DNA of 15,382 bases from Pseudomonadota bacterium (lineage in GTDB: Bacteria > Pseudomonadota > Gammaproteobacteria > Burkholderiales > Thiobacillaceae), in assembly GCA_021836225.1 (NCBI GenBank), contig JAKBJA010000179.1, forward strand, positions 1 through 15,382. The letters run 5' to 3'. How positions within the stretch are numbered: the stretch's first letter is position 1; the number at the start of each line of letters is the position of its first letter. Under the pieces are notes generated by a model. That model searched no databases and was not told the origin of the DNA. It saw only the letters and a program-made list of their open reading frames with translations. Positions 7,205 to 13,632 of the stretch are shown here, piece by piece. The translations under genes and the position numbers were made by a program.

Positions 7205-8044
7205 ATGTCTTTCCACCGTCGCCTGACCCTCGCCGTGCTGTTGCTCGCCGGCATTTCAGCCGGCCACGCCTGCGCTGCTGTGAAACCCCTGTGGGAACTG
7301 GGCATCGGCATGAGTGCCCTGTCTTTTCCTGACTATCGCGGTTCGGACCAATCCAGCCTCTATGCCATTCCCTTCCCCTACCTGGTCTATCGCGGCACCT
7401 TCCTGAAGGCAGACCGGAACGGCATCCGTGGCACCTTGTTCGACAGCGACCGCATCGAACTCAGTGTCAGCGTCGGCGCCTCGTTGCCGGTGAACAGCGA
7501 CGACAACCAGGCCCGGCAGGGCATGCCCGACCTGCATCCGACGGTGGAGATCGGACCTTCGCTCGACCTCAATCTGTGGCGCACCCACGACCGGCGCACC
7601 ACACTGGACCTGCGCCTGCCGGTCCGCACCGCCGTCACCGTGGCAAACGGCATGCACGACATCGGCTGGGTGTTCTCGCCGCGCCTCAACCTCGGCATCG
7701 TCGACGTCGGAGGGCTTGCGGGATGGAATCTGGGGCTGCTCGCCGGACCCGTGATGGGGTCGGAGCGCAACCATGACTATTTCTATTCGGTGGCGCCGCA
7801 CTATGCCACCGCCGACCGCCCGGCCTTCGAGGCCGAGGGAGGTTACGCCGGCAGCCAGTTCATGCTGACGGTGTCGAAGCGCTATCCGAAATACTGGGTG
7901 GGCGCGTTTGCGCGCTGGGACAGCCTCAAGGGCGCCGCATTCGACGACAGCCCGCTGGTCCGGCAGGAGAGCTATTTTGCCGCCGGTGTCGGCATCGCCT
8001 GGATCCTCGGCGAATCGTCCACCCGCGTCGAGGCGGTCGAGTGA
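7205..8044 (+). CDS. MipA/OmpV family outer-membrane protein
   Basis: A 279-residue secreted protein. Residues 1-24 form a signal peptide: basic MSFHRR, hydrophobic LTLAVLLLAGISAG, and a likely cut after ACA at residue 24. The mature part starts with the MipA/OmpV signature WELGIGMSALSFPDYRGSDQS (30-50), followed by PFPYLVYRGTF (56-66) and NGIRGTLFDS. The rest alternates polar and hydrophobic residues as in a beta barrel and ends with an ESYFAAGVGIAWIL strand. MipA of E. coli is a scaffold between murein synthase and lytic transglycosylase; many relatives have no known role. The ATG at 7205 gives a proper signal peptide; a second ATG at 7200 is out of frame. It starts 25 bases after the chorismatase, and its stop overlaps the acyltransferase GTG. 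Within a pigment operon it may help the polyene lipid reach or sit in the outer membrane (inference). Confidence 0.85.
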   Translation: MSFHRRLTLAVLLLAGISAGHACAAVKPLWELGIGMSALSFPDYRGSDQSSLYAIPFPYLVYRGTFLKADRNGIRGTLFDSDRIELSVSVGASLPVNSDDNQARQGMPDLHPTVEIGPSLDLNLWRTHDRRTTLDLRLPVRTAVTVANGMHDIGWVFSPRLNLGIVDVGGLAGWNLGLLAGPVMGSERNHDYFYSVAPHYATADRPAFEAEGGYAGSQFMLTVSKRYPKYWVGAFARWDSLKGAAFDDSPLVRQESYFAAGVGIAWILGESSTRVEAVE

Positions 8045-8880
8045 ACGCGCACCTGGCTTCGCTGCCCAGCCTGCCGCGGCGCTGGCTGCATCGGCTCTAC
8101 GAATATTTCGCCCTGTGGTTCGGCCTGGTGCTGCTCGGCGCGATTTCGCTGACCTGGTCGACGCTGTCCGTGCCGCTCTATTACGTCCTGCCCAAGCGCT
8201 GGGCCAGGCCGCTCGGACGCTGGGCCATCACCACCGGTTTTCGCAGCTATCTCGGCGCGCTGTCTCTCATCGGAGCCTGCCGCTTCGACCTCAGCGCGCT
8301 CGATGCCCTGCGCGCCGAAGGCCCGCTGGTCATCGCCCCCAATCACCCCTGTCTGCTCGACGCCGTGATGGTCATCTCGCGCCTGCCCAACATGACCTGC
8401 ATCATGAAAGCCGATATCATCGACAACGTCTTTCTCGGCGCCGGCGCCCGCCTCGCCGGCTACATCCGCAACGACGCGCAGCTGAGCATGATCAAGCAGG
8501 CCGTGGCCGATCTGAAAAACGGCAGCCACCTGCTGATCTTCCCCGAAGGCACCCGCACCACCCGCTGGCCGGTCAACGCCTGCAAGGGCACCACTGCGCT
8601 CATCGCCAGCCGTGCCCGGGTGCCGGTCCAGACTGTCTTCATCGAGACCGATTCGCCCTACCTCAGCAAGGGCTGGCCGCTGTTCCGCCGGCCGGCGATG
8701 CCGATCACCTATCGCATCCGCCTCGGCCGTCGCTTTGATCCGCCGGAAAAGGCCGGGACCTTTACCGAGGAACTGGAGCGCTACTTCATCGATGAACTGC
8801 GCGATGCGCCTCATTTCCTTCCGCCCGACGCCCCGCAGGCTACTGAATGCCGGGCCCCCGGCTTGTCTGATGTCGCCTGA
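8041..8880 (+). CDS. 1-acyl-glycerol-3-phosphate-type acyltransferase (LPLAT superfamily)
   Basis: A 279-residue acyltransferase of the PlsC-like superfamily. One hydrophobic stretch (about 24-50, beginning LWFGLVLLGAISL) anchors it in the inner membrane. The catalytic NHPCLLD motif (101-107) supplies the H-x4-D pair His102/Asp107; FPEGTRTTRW (167-176) is the phosphate-binding block, and an internal KADIIDN-like segment (123-129) matches the acceptor loop. In aryl-polyene clusters such enzymes are thought to attach the polyene acyl group to a lipid carrier, which fits here; ordinary phospholipid synthesis is less likely given the location. The start is GTG at 8041, overlapping the stop of the MipA gene (GTGA), so coupling is probable. 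The C-terminal tail past about 255 is rich in Pro and Ala and lacks family motifs. The 3' end overlaps the glycosyltransferase start by 11 bases. Confidence 0.9.
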   Translation: MNAHLASLPSLPRRWLHRLYEYFALWFGLVLLGAISLTWSTLSVPLYYVLPKRWARPLGRWAITTGFRSYLGALSLIGACRFDLSALDALRAEGPLVIAPNHPCLLDAVMVISRLPNMTCIMKADIIDNVFLGAGARLAGYIRNDAQLSMIKQAVADLKNGSHLLIFPEGTRTTRWPVNACKGTTALIASRARVPVQTVFIETDSPYLSKGWPLFRRPAMPITYRIRLGRRFDPPEKAGTFTEELERYFIDELRDAPHFLPPDAPQATECRAPGLSDVA

Positions 8881-9655
8881 CACGAACGTTTCAGCCAGCC
8901 ACCTGGTGCTGATCCCCAGCTATAACCCGGGGGCGCAGGTCTACGACACGGTGCGCGCTGCCCGTGCCCGCTGGGCGCCGGTGTGGGTGGTGGTGGACGG
9001 CAGCACCGACGGCACCGCCGAAGGCCTGCAGGACATGGCGGCGAATGACCCCCAACTGAAGGTTCTGGTGCTGTCGCAGAACCAGGGCAAAGGCGCCGCC
9101 GTGCTGCACGGTCTGGACCTCGCTGCGCAAGCGGGGTTTACTCACGCCCTGACGATGGACTCCGACGGCCAGCACCCGGCCGACCTCATCCCGGCCTTCA
9201 TGGCGGCCTCGCAACAGGCGCCCGGCGCGATGGTCCTCGGCAAGCCGGTATTCGATGCCGACGCCCCCGCGCTGCGCGTGCAGGGGCGCAAGGTGTCCAA
9301 CGGCTGGGCCAATCTGGAGACCCTGTGGGCGGGCATCGGCGATTCGCTTTACGGTTTTCGCGTCTATCCGATCGACCCCTTGCGCCAGGTGATGCGCGGC
9401 CAGCGCTGGATGCGCCGCTTCGACTTCGACCCTGAAGCCGTGGTACGCCTGTGCTGGCGCGGCGTGCGCCCGATCAACCTGCCCGCGCCGGTGAAATACC
9501 TGCGCGCCGACGAAGGCGGCGTGTCCCACTTCAACTACCTGCGCGACAACACCCTGCTCACCTGGATGCATCTCCGGCTGATGCTGGGCTTCCTGCTGCG
9601 CCTGCCGCTTCTGCTGCTGCGACGCCGGAACACTCACCGGTCAAACACCCCATGA
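8870..9655 (+). CDS. Family 2 glycosyltransferase
   Basis: A 261-residue GT-A type transferase. LVLIPSYNPG (12-21) opens the nucleotide-sugar fold, VVDGSTDGT (41-49) follows, NQGKGAAVLHGL (71-82) matches the dolichol-phosphate-mannose-synthase-like subgroup, and MDSDGQH (96-102) holds the metal-binding Asp motif. The C terminus (about 235-255) is a leucine-rich, basic segment that may bind the membrane rather than span it. The open frame extends upstream to 8612 inside the acyltransferase, but the ATG at 8870 places the fold at the N terminus and gives an 11-base overlap, consistent with the rest of the operon. Glycosyltransferases with this look sit beside the acyltransferase in several aryl-polyene and xanthomonadin clusters, and probably add a sugar to the polyene head group or lipid carrier. 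Donor and acceptor are unknown. Confidence 0.88.
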   Translation: MSPDTNVSASHLVLIPSYNPGAQVYDTVRAARARWAPVWVVVDGSTDGTAEGLQDMAANDPQLKVLVLSQNQGKGAAVLHGLDLAAQAGFTHALTMDSDGQHPADLIPAFMAASQQAPGAMVLGKPVFDADAPALRVQGRKVSNGWANLETLWAGIGDSLYGFRVYPIDPLRQVMRGQRWMRRFDFDPEAVVRLCWRGVRPINLPAPVKYLRADEGGVSHFNYLRDNTLLTWMHLRLMLGFLLRLPLLLLRRRNTHRSNTP

Positions 9656-10425
9656 AAAACACCCGCAATCCGTCCGCGCACGCGGTGCATGCTCCACATC
9701 CGCCCCTCACCGGCTACTACGCCAGCGAACAGGAGCGGCGCGGCTTCGTCGGCAAGCTGTTCGACAACACCGCCTCCGACTACGACCGCATCGATCGCCT
9801 GCTGGCCCTGGGCAGCGGCCCCTGGTACCGCAACCAGGCGCTGCAGCGGGCGGGCCTGAAACCCGGCATGCGCATCGTCGACATCGGCGTTGGCACCGGC
9901 CTGGTGGCGTGCGAAGCGGTGACACTGGTCGGTGATACTGCCCTGGTGGTGGGCGTCGATCCCAGCGCCGGCATGATGGCCTGCGCGCACCTGCCGGGCG
10001 TCCAGCTCGTCGAGGGGCGGGCGGAGGCGATCCCGTTTCCGGATGCCAGCTTCGATTTCCTCAGCATGGGTTACGCGCTACGCCACATCGGCGACCTGTC
10101 GGCCGCCTTCAGCGAATTCCATCGCGTCCTCAAGCCCGGCGGCCGCCTGTGCCTGCTCGAGATCACCAAGCCTGAACGCGCCTGGAGCCAGGCGCTGCTC
10201 AAGGTCTACATGCGTGGCGTAGTGCCGGTGCTGGCCCGAATGATCGGCAGCAGCGCCGAATCGGCCAGGCTGTGGCGCTATTACTGGGACACCATCGAAG
10301 CCTGCGTGCCGCCGAGCGGGGTGATCGATACGCTGGAGAGCGCCGGCTTCACAGGGGTGCGTCGGCATATCGAAACGCGGGCGCTGTCGATCCTGGCCGA
10401 GTACCAGGCGGTCAAGCCGGGCTGA
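9652..10425 (+). CDS. UbiE/COQ5-like SAM-dependent methyltransferase
   Basis: A 257-residue class I methyltransferase. The SAM-binding motif I is RIVDIGVGTGL (74-84), with VVGVDPSAGM (99-108) as the acidic ribose contact, FDFLSMGYALRHI (134-146), and FHRVLKPGGRLCLLEITKP (156-174). The segment YDRIDRLLALGSGPWYRN (44-61) and the overall layout resemble UbiE/COQ5 quinone C-methyltransferases, but the CVPP-containing C-terminal part and the first 20 Pro/His-rich residues differ. The ATG at 9652 overlaps the glycosyltransferase stop (ATGA); the open frame upstream of it lies inside that gene and was rejected. In this setting it most likely methylates the aryl head of the polyene on carbon or oxygen; aryl polyenes and xanthomonadins carry such methyl or methoxy groups. 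A second ubiquinone-pathway enzyme is the alternative. It is the last gene of the tightly coupled rightward set. Confidence 0.85.
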   Translation: MKNTRNPSAHAVHAPHPPLTGYYASEQERRGFVGKLFDNTASDYDRIDRLLALGSGPWYRNQALQRAGLKPGMRIVDIGVGTGLVACEAVTLVGDTALVVGVDPSAGMMACAHLPGVQLVEGRAEAIPFPDASFDFLSMGYALRHIGDLSAAFSEFHRVLKPGGRLCLLEITKPERAWSQALLKVYMRGVVPVLARMIGSSAESARLWRYYWDTIEACVPPSGVIDTLESAGFTGVRRHIETRALSILAEYQAVKPG

Positions 10426-10443
10426 GCGTCCAGGCAAGCCAGG

Positions 10444-10452
10444 TGCAATAAT
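10444..10452 (+). promoter_or_regulatory. Possible extended -10 promoter before the PagL-like gene
   Basis: TGCAATAAT in the 58-base gap after the methyltransferase matches the extended -10 pattern TGnTATAAT at all but one defined position. It ends 31 bases before the ATG at 10484. No -35 hexamer is visible, which an extended -10 does not strictly need. It may let the PagL-like gene be expressed separately from the coupled genes upstream. Confidence 0.35.
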
Positions 10453-10483
10453 TTGAACCCATCGGCATTCCTGAGAAAACTTC

Positions 10484-11095
10484 ATGAGTGATCTGTTTCT
10501 ACCCATTCGGTCTACGCTGCCCGGCGCGGTTTTATCCCTGCTTGCCCTGTTGTCCAGTCCGGCCCATGCCCAGAGTCATCCCGCTGACCGTTGGGAAGTC
10601 GCGATCGAAGCGGGTTATCTGGAAAAAGTCAGAAACAACTCCCCGCTGGACTACGTCATCGCACCCCTGCAAGTGGCCTGGCGCTCGCCTGCACTGTTCG
10701 ATCTGTGGAATGGGGAAAGCGGCGCACGCCTGACCGTGCGCAACCGGATCGCGGTCATTTACGAGACCTATCTGGAGGGCGCCGAGGACTATTATTTCGC
10801 TTTTGCCGGTGCGCCCAGCTTCGAGTTGTGGTCGGCCGATCAAAAGACCGCGCTGTTCTTTGAAATCGGCGGCGGCGCGGGGCTCACCGATTCAACCGAC
10901 ATACCCGGTGGGCAAGGACAGGACCTCACGTTCAACTGGTTCAGCCAGCTAGGGCTGCGTTATCAGTTCGACAAGAAACAGGCATTCACGGCAGCCGGAT
11001 ATTTCACGCACCACTCCAATCTGGGTATGACCGCTCCCAACCCAGGGATCGATGTTTTAGGCCTCAATCTTGGGATGGTTTGGCAGTTCGATTGA
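10484..11095 (+). CDS. PagL-like lipid A 3-O-deacylase family outer-membrane protein
   Basis: A 203-residue secreted beta-barrel protein. The signal peptide spans 1-29 (hydrophobic core LPGAVLSLLALLSS, cut after AHA). The mature part shows barrel strands such as WEVAIEAGYLEKV (37-49) and ALFFEIGGGAGLTD (123-136). The PagL-family end block is FTHHSNLGMTAPNPGID (174-190). His176 and Ser178 fit the catalytic H-x-S of PagL, and the Glu expected 14 residues after the His is Asp190 here. PagL removes the 3-O acyl chain of lipid A in the outer membrane; whether this protein does so, or acts on the polyene lipid, is unknown. Base composition is clearly lower in GC than the genes before it (about 52-62% in five hand-counted 60-base lines, against about 70% in lines from neighbours). 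It ends 58 bases from the end of the convergent antiporter gene. Confidence 0.78.
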   Translation: MSDLFLPIRSTLPGAVLSLLALLSSPAHAQSHPADRWEVAIEAGYLEKVRNNSPLDYVIAPLQVAWRSPALFDLWNGESGARLTVRNRIAVIYETYLEGAEDYYFAFAGAPSFELWSADQKTALFFEIGGGAGLTDSTDIPGGQGQDLTFNWFSQLGLRYQFDKKQAFTAAGYFTHHSNLGMTAPNPGIDVLGLNLGMVWQFD

Positions 11096-11153
11096 TCGTC
11101 TAGCGGGCTGGGTCGCACGCTTGCTTTGCGCGCAATGATGAAGCGGATGCGTC
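11096..11153. other. Convergent junction between the two pigment arms
   Basis: A 58-base gap separates the stop codons of the PagL-like gene (plus strand) and the antiporter gene (minus strand). No hairpin followed by a T run was seen on either strand, only an imperfect GCACGC/GCGCGC pairing without a U tract. Transcripts from the two arms may therefore overlap, or termination is factor-dependent. Confidence 0.6.
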
Positions 11154-12470
11154 TCAGTGCCGGCCCGCAACCGCCACCCCCATCTTCGGCAGCCAGCGCC
11201 GCAATCCCGGCGTCGTGATCACCGTGCTGAAAATCGCCATCAGCACCAGCATGGTGAACATTTGCTGCGAGATCACGCCGAGGTCGTAGCCGACGTTGAT
11301 GACGATGAGCTCCATCAGCGCGCGGGTGTTCATCATGATGCCGATCACCTTGCCCTCGTGGTGCGACATGCCGGCCCAGCGCGCGGCGACGTAACTGGCG
11401 CCGAATTTTCCCAGGGTGGCCAAGGCGATCAGCAGCAGGCACCAGCCCCAGGCGGCGGCGGAATCGAGGCCGCCGACGTTGGTGCGCAGCCCGGTGTAGG
11501 TGAAGAAGATGGGCAGGAAGAAGACCATGACGAAATGGCCGATGCGTTCCTTCCAGGCCTCGATGAGTTCGTGCTCGTCATGCAGGATCACGCCCATCAT
11601 GAAGCCGCCGAAGATGGCGAAGATGCCGAGCTGATAGGTGGTCATCGCCGAGACGAAGATGGCGGCGAGCAGGATGCCGAGCAGGTTGTGGGTGAGCTTG
11701 CCGCGTCCGGCCTTCTCGCCCACCGGCACTGGCTTGGCCTGGCTTGCATGGATCACGCGCTTCATCAGCGGCCGCACGACGAACCACCAGGTGAGGAAAA
11801 ATACCCCGACCAGCGCCACCTTGAAAGCGAAGGCGGCGGCGCTGAACTGGGCCAGGGCGAGCGCGGTGATCAGCGCGAGCAGCAGCCAGCCGATGACGTC
11901 GTTGATGGCGGCGGCGCTGATGGCGATGACGCCGATGGGCAGGCGGGTGATCTTGAACTCGATCATGATGCGGCCGAGGATGGGCAAGGCGGTGATCGAG
12001 AAGGCGGTGGCGATGAACAGCGCCGAGGCGAGCGGGTCGACGCCGGGCGACAGCAGCGGCGCGCTGAACCAGCCGAAGCCGAAACCGAGCGCGAAGGGCG
12101 CGACCATGCTGGCGCTGGCGATGGCGGTGACGGCGCGGCGGTTGTTGCGCTCGGTCAGGTGGGCGAAGTCGAATTCCAGGCCGATCTGGAACATCAGCAG
12201 GATGAGGCCGATCTGCGACAGCATCTGCATCGGCGCCGCCGGCGTCGAATGAAAAACAGTTTGAAAAAGATCGGGCGCGAGCAGGCCGAACAGCGACGGG
12301 CCGAGCAGGATGCCGACGATGATTTCGCCCACTGCCGGCGACTGGCCGACGCGCTGCGCCAGTTCGCCGCCGAGGCGGGCGGCCAGGACAATCACCATCA
12401 GCTGCAGCAGGGTGAAGAACAGCAGCGCCTCGGTCTGGTGGACCGCGAGGGTATGGGCGGAGGTGCTCAA
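11154..12470 (-). CDS. CPA2-type cation/proton antiporter (KefB/NapA-like)
   Basis: A 438-residue integral membrane protein with about 12-13 hydrophobic segments. Typical CPA2 features are QSPAVGEIIVGILLGPS (43-59), IGLILLMFQIGLEFDF (87-102), AFSITALPILGRIM (156-169) and AAAINDVIGW (186-195), the ion-binding site. The pair is Asn190-Asp191, where electrogenic NapA-like exchangers carry Asp-Asp; Asn-Asp suggests electroneutral exchange, but this cannot be settled here. No cytoplasmic RCK/TrkA-N or USP domain follows, so it is the bare transporter. The start is TTG at 12468-12470: a strong GGAGGG lies five bases upstream, and the TTG overlaps the stop of the ketoreductase gene (TTGA). It is therefore the last gene of the leftward polyketide operon rather than an unrelated neighbour. 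Its ion and its job in pigment formation are unknown. Confidence 0.9.
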   Translation of the reverse strand: MSTSAHTLAVHQTEALLFFTLLQLMVIVLAARLGGELAQRVGQSPAVGEIIVGILLGPSLFGLLAPDLFQTVFHSTPAAPMQMLSQIGLILLMFQIGLEFDFAHLTERNNRRAVTAIASASMVAPFALGFGFGWFSAPLLSPGVDPLASALFIATAFSITALPILGRIMIEFKITRLPIGVIAISAAAINDVIGWLLLALITALALAQFSAAAFAFKVALVGVFFLTWWFVVRPLMKRVIHASQAKPVPVGEKAGRGKLTHNLLGILLAAIFVSAMTTYQLGIFAIFGGFMMGVILHDEHELIEAWKERIGHFVMVFFLPIFFTYTGLRTNVGGLDSAAAWGWCLLLIALATLGKFGASYVAARWAGMSHHEGKVIGIMMNTRALMELIVINVGYDLGVISQQMFTMLVLMAIFSTVITTPGLRRWLPKMGVAVAGRH

Positions 12471-13186
12471 ATCATCCCTCCATTGACCGAGATGATCTGG
12501 CCGCTGATGTAGCTCGCCTGCTCCGAGGCGAGGAAGCTCACCAGGTTCGCCACCTCGTCCGTCCGCCCGGCGCGCTTCATCGGCACCAGGCTCTCGATGG
12601 CCTTGGCGTCGAACACGCCGGCTATCATCCCGGTCTGGATGATGCCCGGCGCCACGGCGTTGACCGTCACCCCGCGGCTGGCGAGTTCCAGCGACAGCGA
12701 CTTGGTGGCGGCGTGCAGCGCCCCCTTGGCGGCGGCATAGTTGACCTGGCCGCGGTTGCCGGTGAGGCCGGCGATGGAAGTGATGTTGACGATGCGCCCC
12801 CAGCGGCTGCGCAGCATCGGCATCGTCAGCGGCTGGGTGACGTTGAAGAAGCCGCTGAGCGAGACATCAAGTACGCGGTGCCACTGCGCCGCGCTCATGC
12901 CGGGGAAGACGGCGTCGTCGTGGATGCCGGCGTTGTTCACCAGCACTTGGATCGGCGTGTCGGCGACCAGTGCCTCCAGCGCGGCGCGGCTGGCGTCGGC
13001 GTCGGTGACGTCGAAGGCGATGGCTTCGGCCTGTCCGCCACCCTGCCTGATTTCGTCAGCCAGCGCCTGCGCTTTAGCCAGGTTGCGGTTGGCGTGGATG
13101 TAGACGTAACAGCCGTCGGCGGCGAGGCGGCGGCTGATCGCCGAGCCGATGCCGCCGCTGCCGCCGGTGACCAGCGCGCACTTCAT
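12467..13186 (-). CDS. apeQ: ApeQ/FabG-like 3-oxoacyl-ACP reductase
   Basis: A 239-residue short-chain dehydrogenase/reductase. TGGSGGIG (7-14) is the NADP-binding glycine motif, NNAG (84-87) the structural block, and Ser137, Tyr150 and Lys154 (ITSIAG, NYAAAKG) the catalytic set. PGIIQTGM and the final SGQIISVNGGMI match FabG-type reductases. The Asn of the usual N-S-Y-K tetrad (VNL in most relatives) appears as Ser109 in DVSLSGFF. It should reduce the beta-keto group formed in each chain-extension round of the aryl polyene, using NADPH on an ACP-bound substrate. Its ATG overlaps the dehydratase stop by four bases and its stop overlaps the antiporter TTG, so it is coupled on both sides. Named by its position after an ApeP-like gene; a plain fatty-acid FabG is less likely. 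Confidence 0.88.
   Translation of the reverse strand: MKCALVTGGSGGIGSAISRRLAADGCYVYIHANRNLAKAQALADEIRQGGGQAEAIAFDVTDADASRAALEALVADTPIQVLVNNAGIHDDAVFPGMSAAQWHRVLDVSLSGFFNVTQPLTMPMLRSRWGRIVNITSIAGLTGNRGQVNYAAAKGALHAATKSLSLELASRGVTVNAVAPGIIQTGMIAGVFDAKAIESLVPMKRAGRTDEVANLVSFLASEQASYISGQIISVNGGMI
12476..12481 (-). promoter_or_regulatory. Strong Shine-Dalgarno for the antiporter TTG start
   Basis: On the minus strand this reads GGAGGG, five bases before the TTG at 12468-12470. It lies inside the last codons of the ketoreductase gene and is the best ribosome binding site seen on this arm. It decides the TTG as start, since no ATG is available in that frame nearby. Confidence 0.65.
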
Positions 13187-13632
13187 GTCGGGTCTCCCAG
13201 TTTGTCGGCGTCCATCACCACGGCGGCGCGGCCGCTGAGCAGTTCGTGCCCGGCGGCGCTGACGCGAAAGCCGTACAGGATCGTGTTGCCATCGCCGGAC
13301 AGACGCTCCGCCTCGACGGCGAGGTCGGCGGCGATGTCGTCCAGCCGCATGACATGCAGATCGATGCCGCGCACGCTGGCCAGGTAGCCGGCACGCGGCG
13401 CACCGTCGGCCGCCGCCAGCAGCGCGCCGTGGGCGGCCATCGCCTGCGCCGCGTACTCGATGCCGCAGGCCGCACCCAGGCGGTCATGCGCTCTCAGCGG
13501 GTTGGCGGCATCGCGGTGGCTCGACGCCGTACAGCGGATGCGCTGGGCATCCCACTCGCTGACCGTGTCGAGCAGGCACATGCTGCCCTGGTGCGGCAGG
13601 TGGGCGAGCAGCCAGGCGTGGTCTAGCGGCAT
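13183..13632 (-). CDS. apeP: ApeP-like hotdog-fold 3-hydroxyacyl-ACP dehydratase
   Basis: A 149-residue single hotdog-domain protein. LPHQGSMCLLD (12-22) is the ApeP-type N-terminal motif with the presumed catalytic His14, and LGAACGIEYAAQAMAAHGAL (52-71) forms the central helix with the presumed catalytic Glu59. The C-terminal half (GYLASVRGIDLHV onward) holds the expected beta strands. It would remove water from the 3-hydroxyacyl-ACP after ketoreduction, leaving the trans double bonds of the polyene. In the E. coli and Xenorhabdus aryl-polyene systems ApeP works as a heterodimer with a second dehydratase, ApeI; no ApeI-like gene lies in this window. It overlaps the CLF gene upstream by ten bases and the ketoreductase downstream by four. 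Family assignment rests on motif and context, since hotdog proteins share little sequence. Confidence 0.85.
   Translation of the reverse strand: MPLDHAWLLAHLPHQGSMCLLDTVSEWDAQRIRCTASSHRDAANPLRAHDRLGAACGIEYAAQAMAAHGALLAAADGAPRAGYLASVRGIDLHVMRLDDIAADLAVEAERLSGDGNTILYGFRVSAAGHELLSGRAAVVMDADKLGDPT

Noticed and set aside
11096..11153. Bidirectional terminator at the convergent junction
   Set aside because: Only an imperfect six-base pairing (GCACGC/GCGCGC) and no T run on either strand.
11157..12512. A 451-codon open frame on the plus strand opposite the antiporter gene
   Set aside because: Its translation is rich in H, G, D, E and Q with no family motif, as expected for the antisense of a GC-rich membrane protein gene; the minus-strand frame is a clear antiporter.
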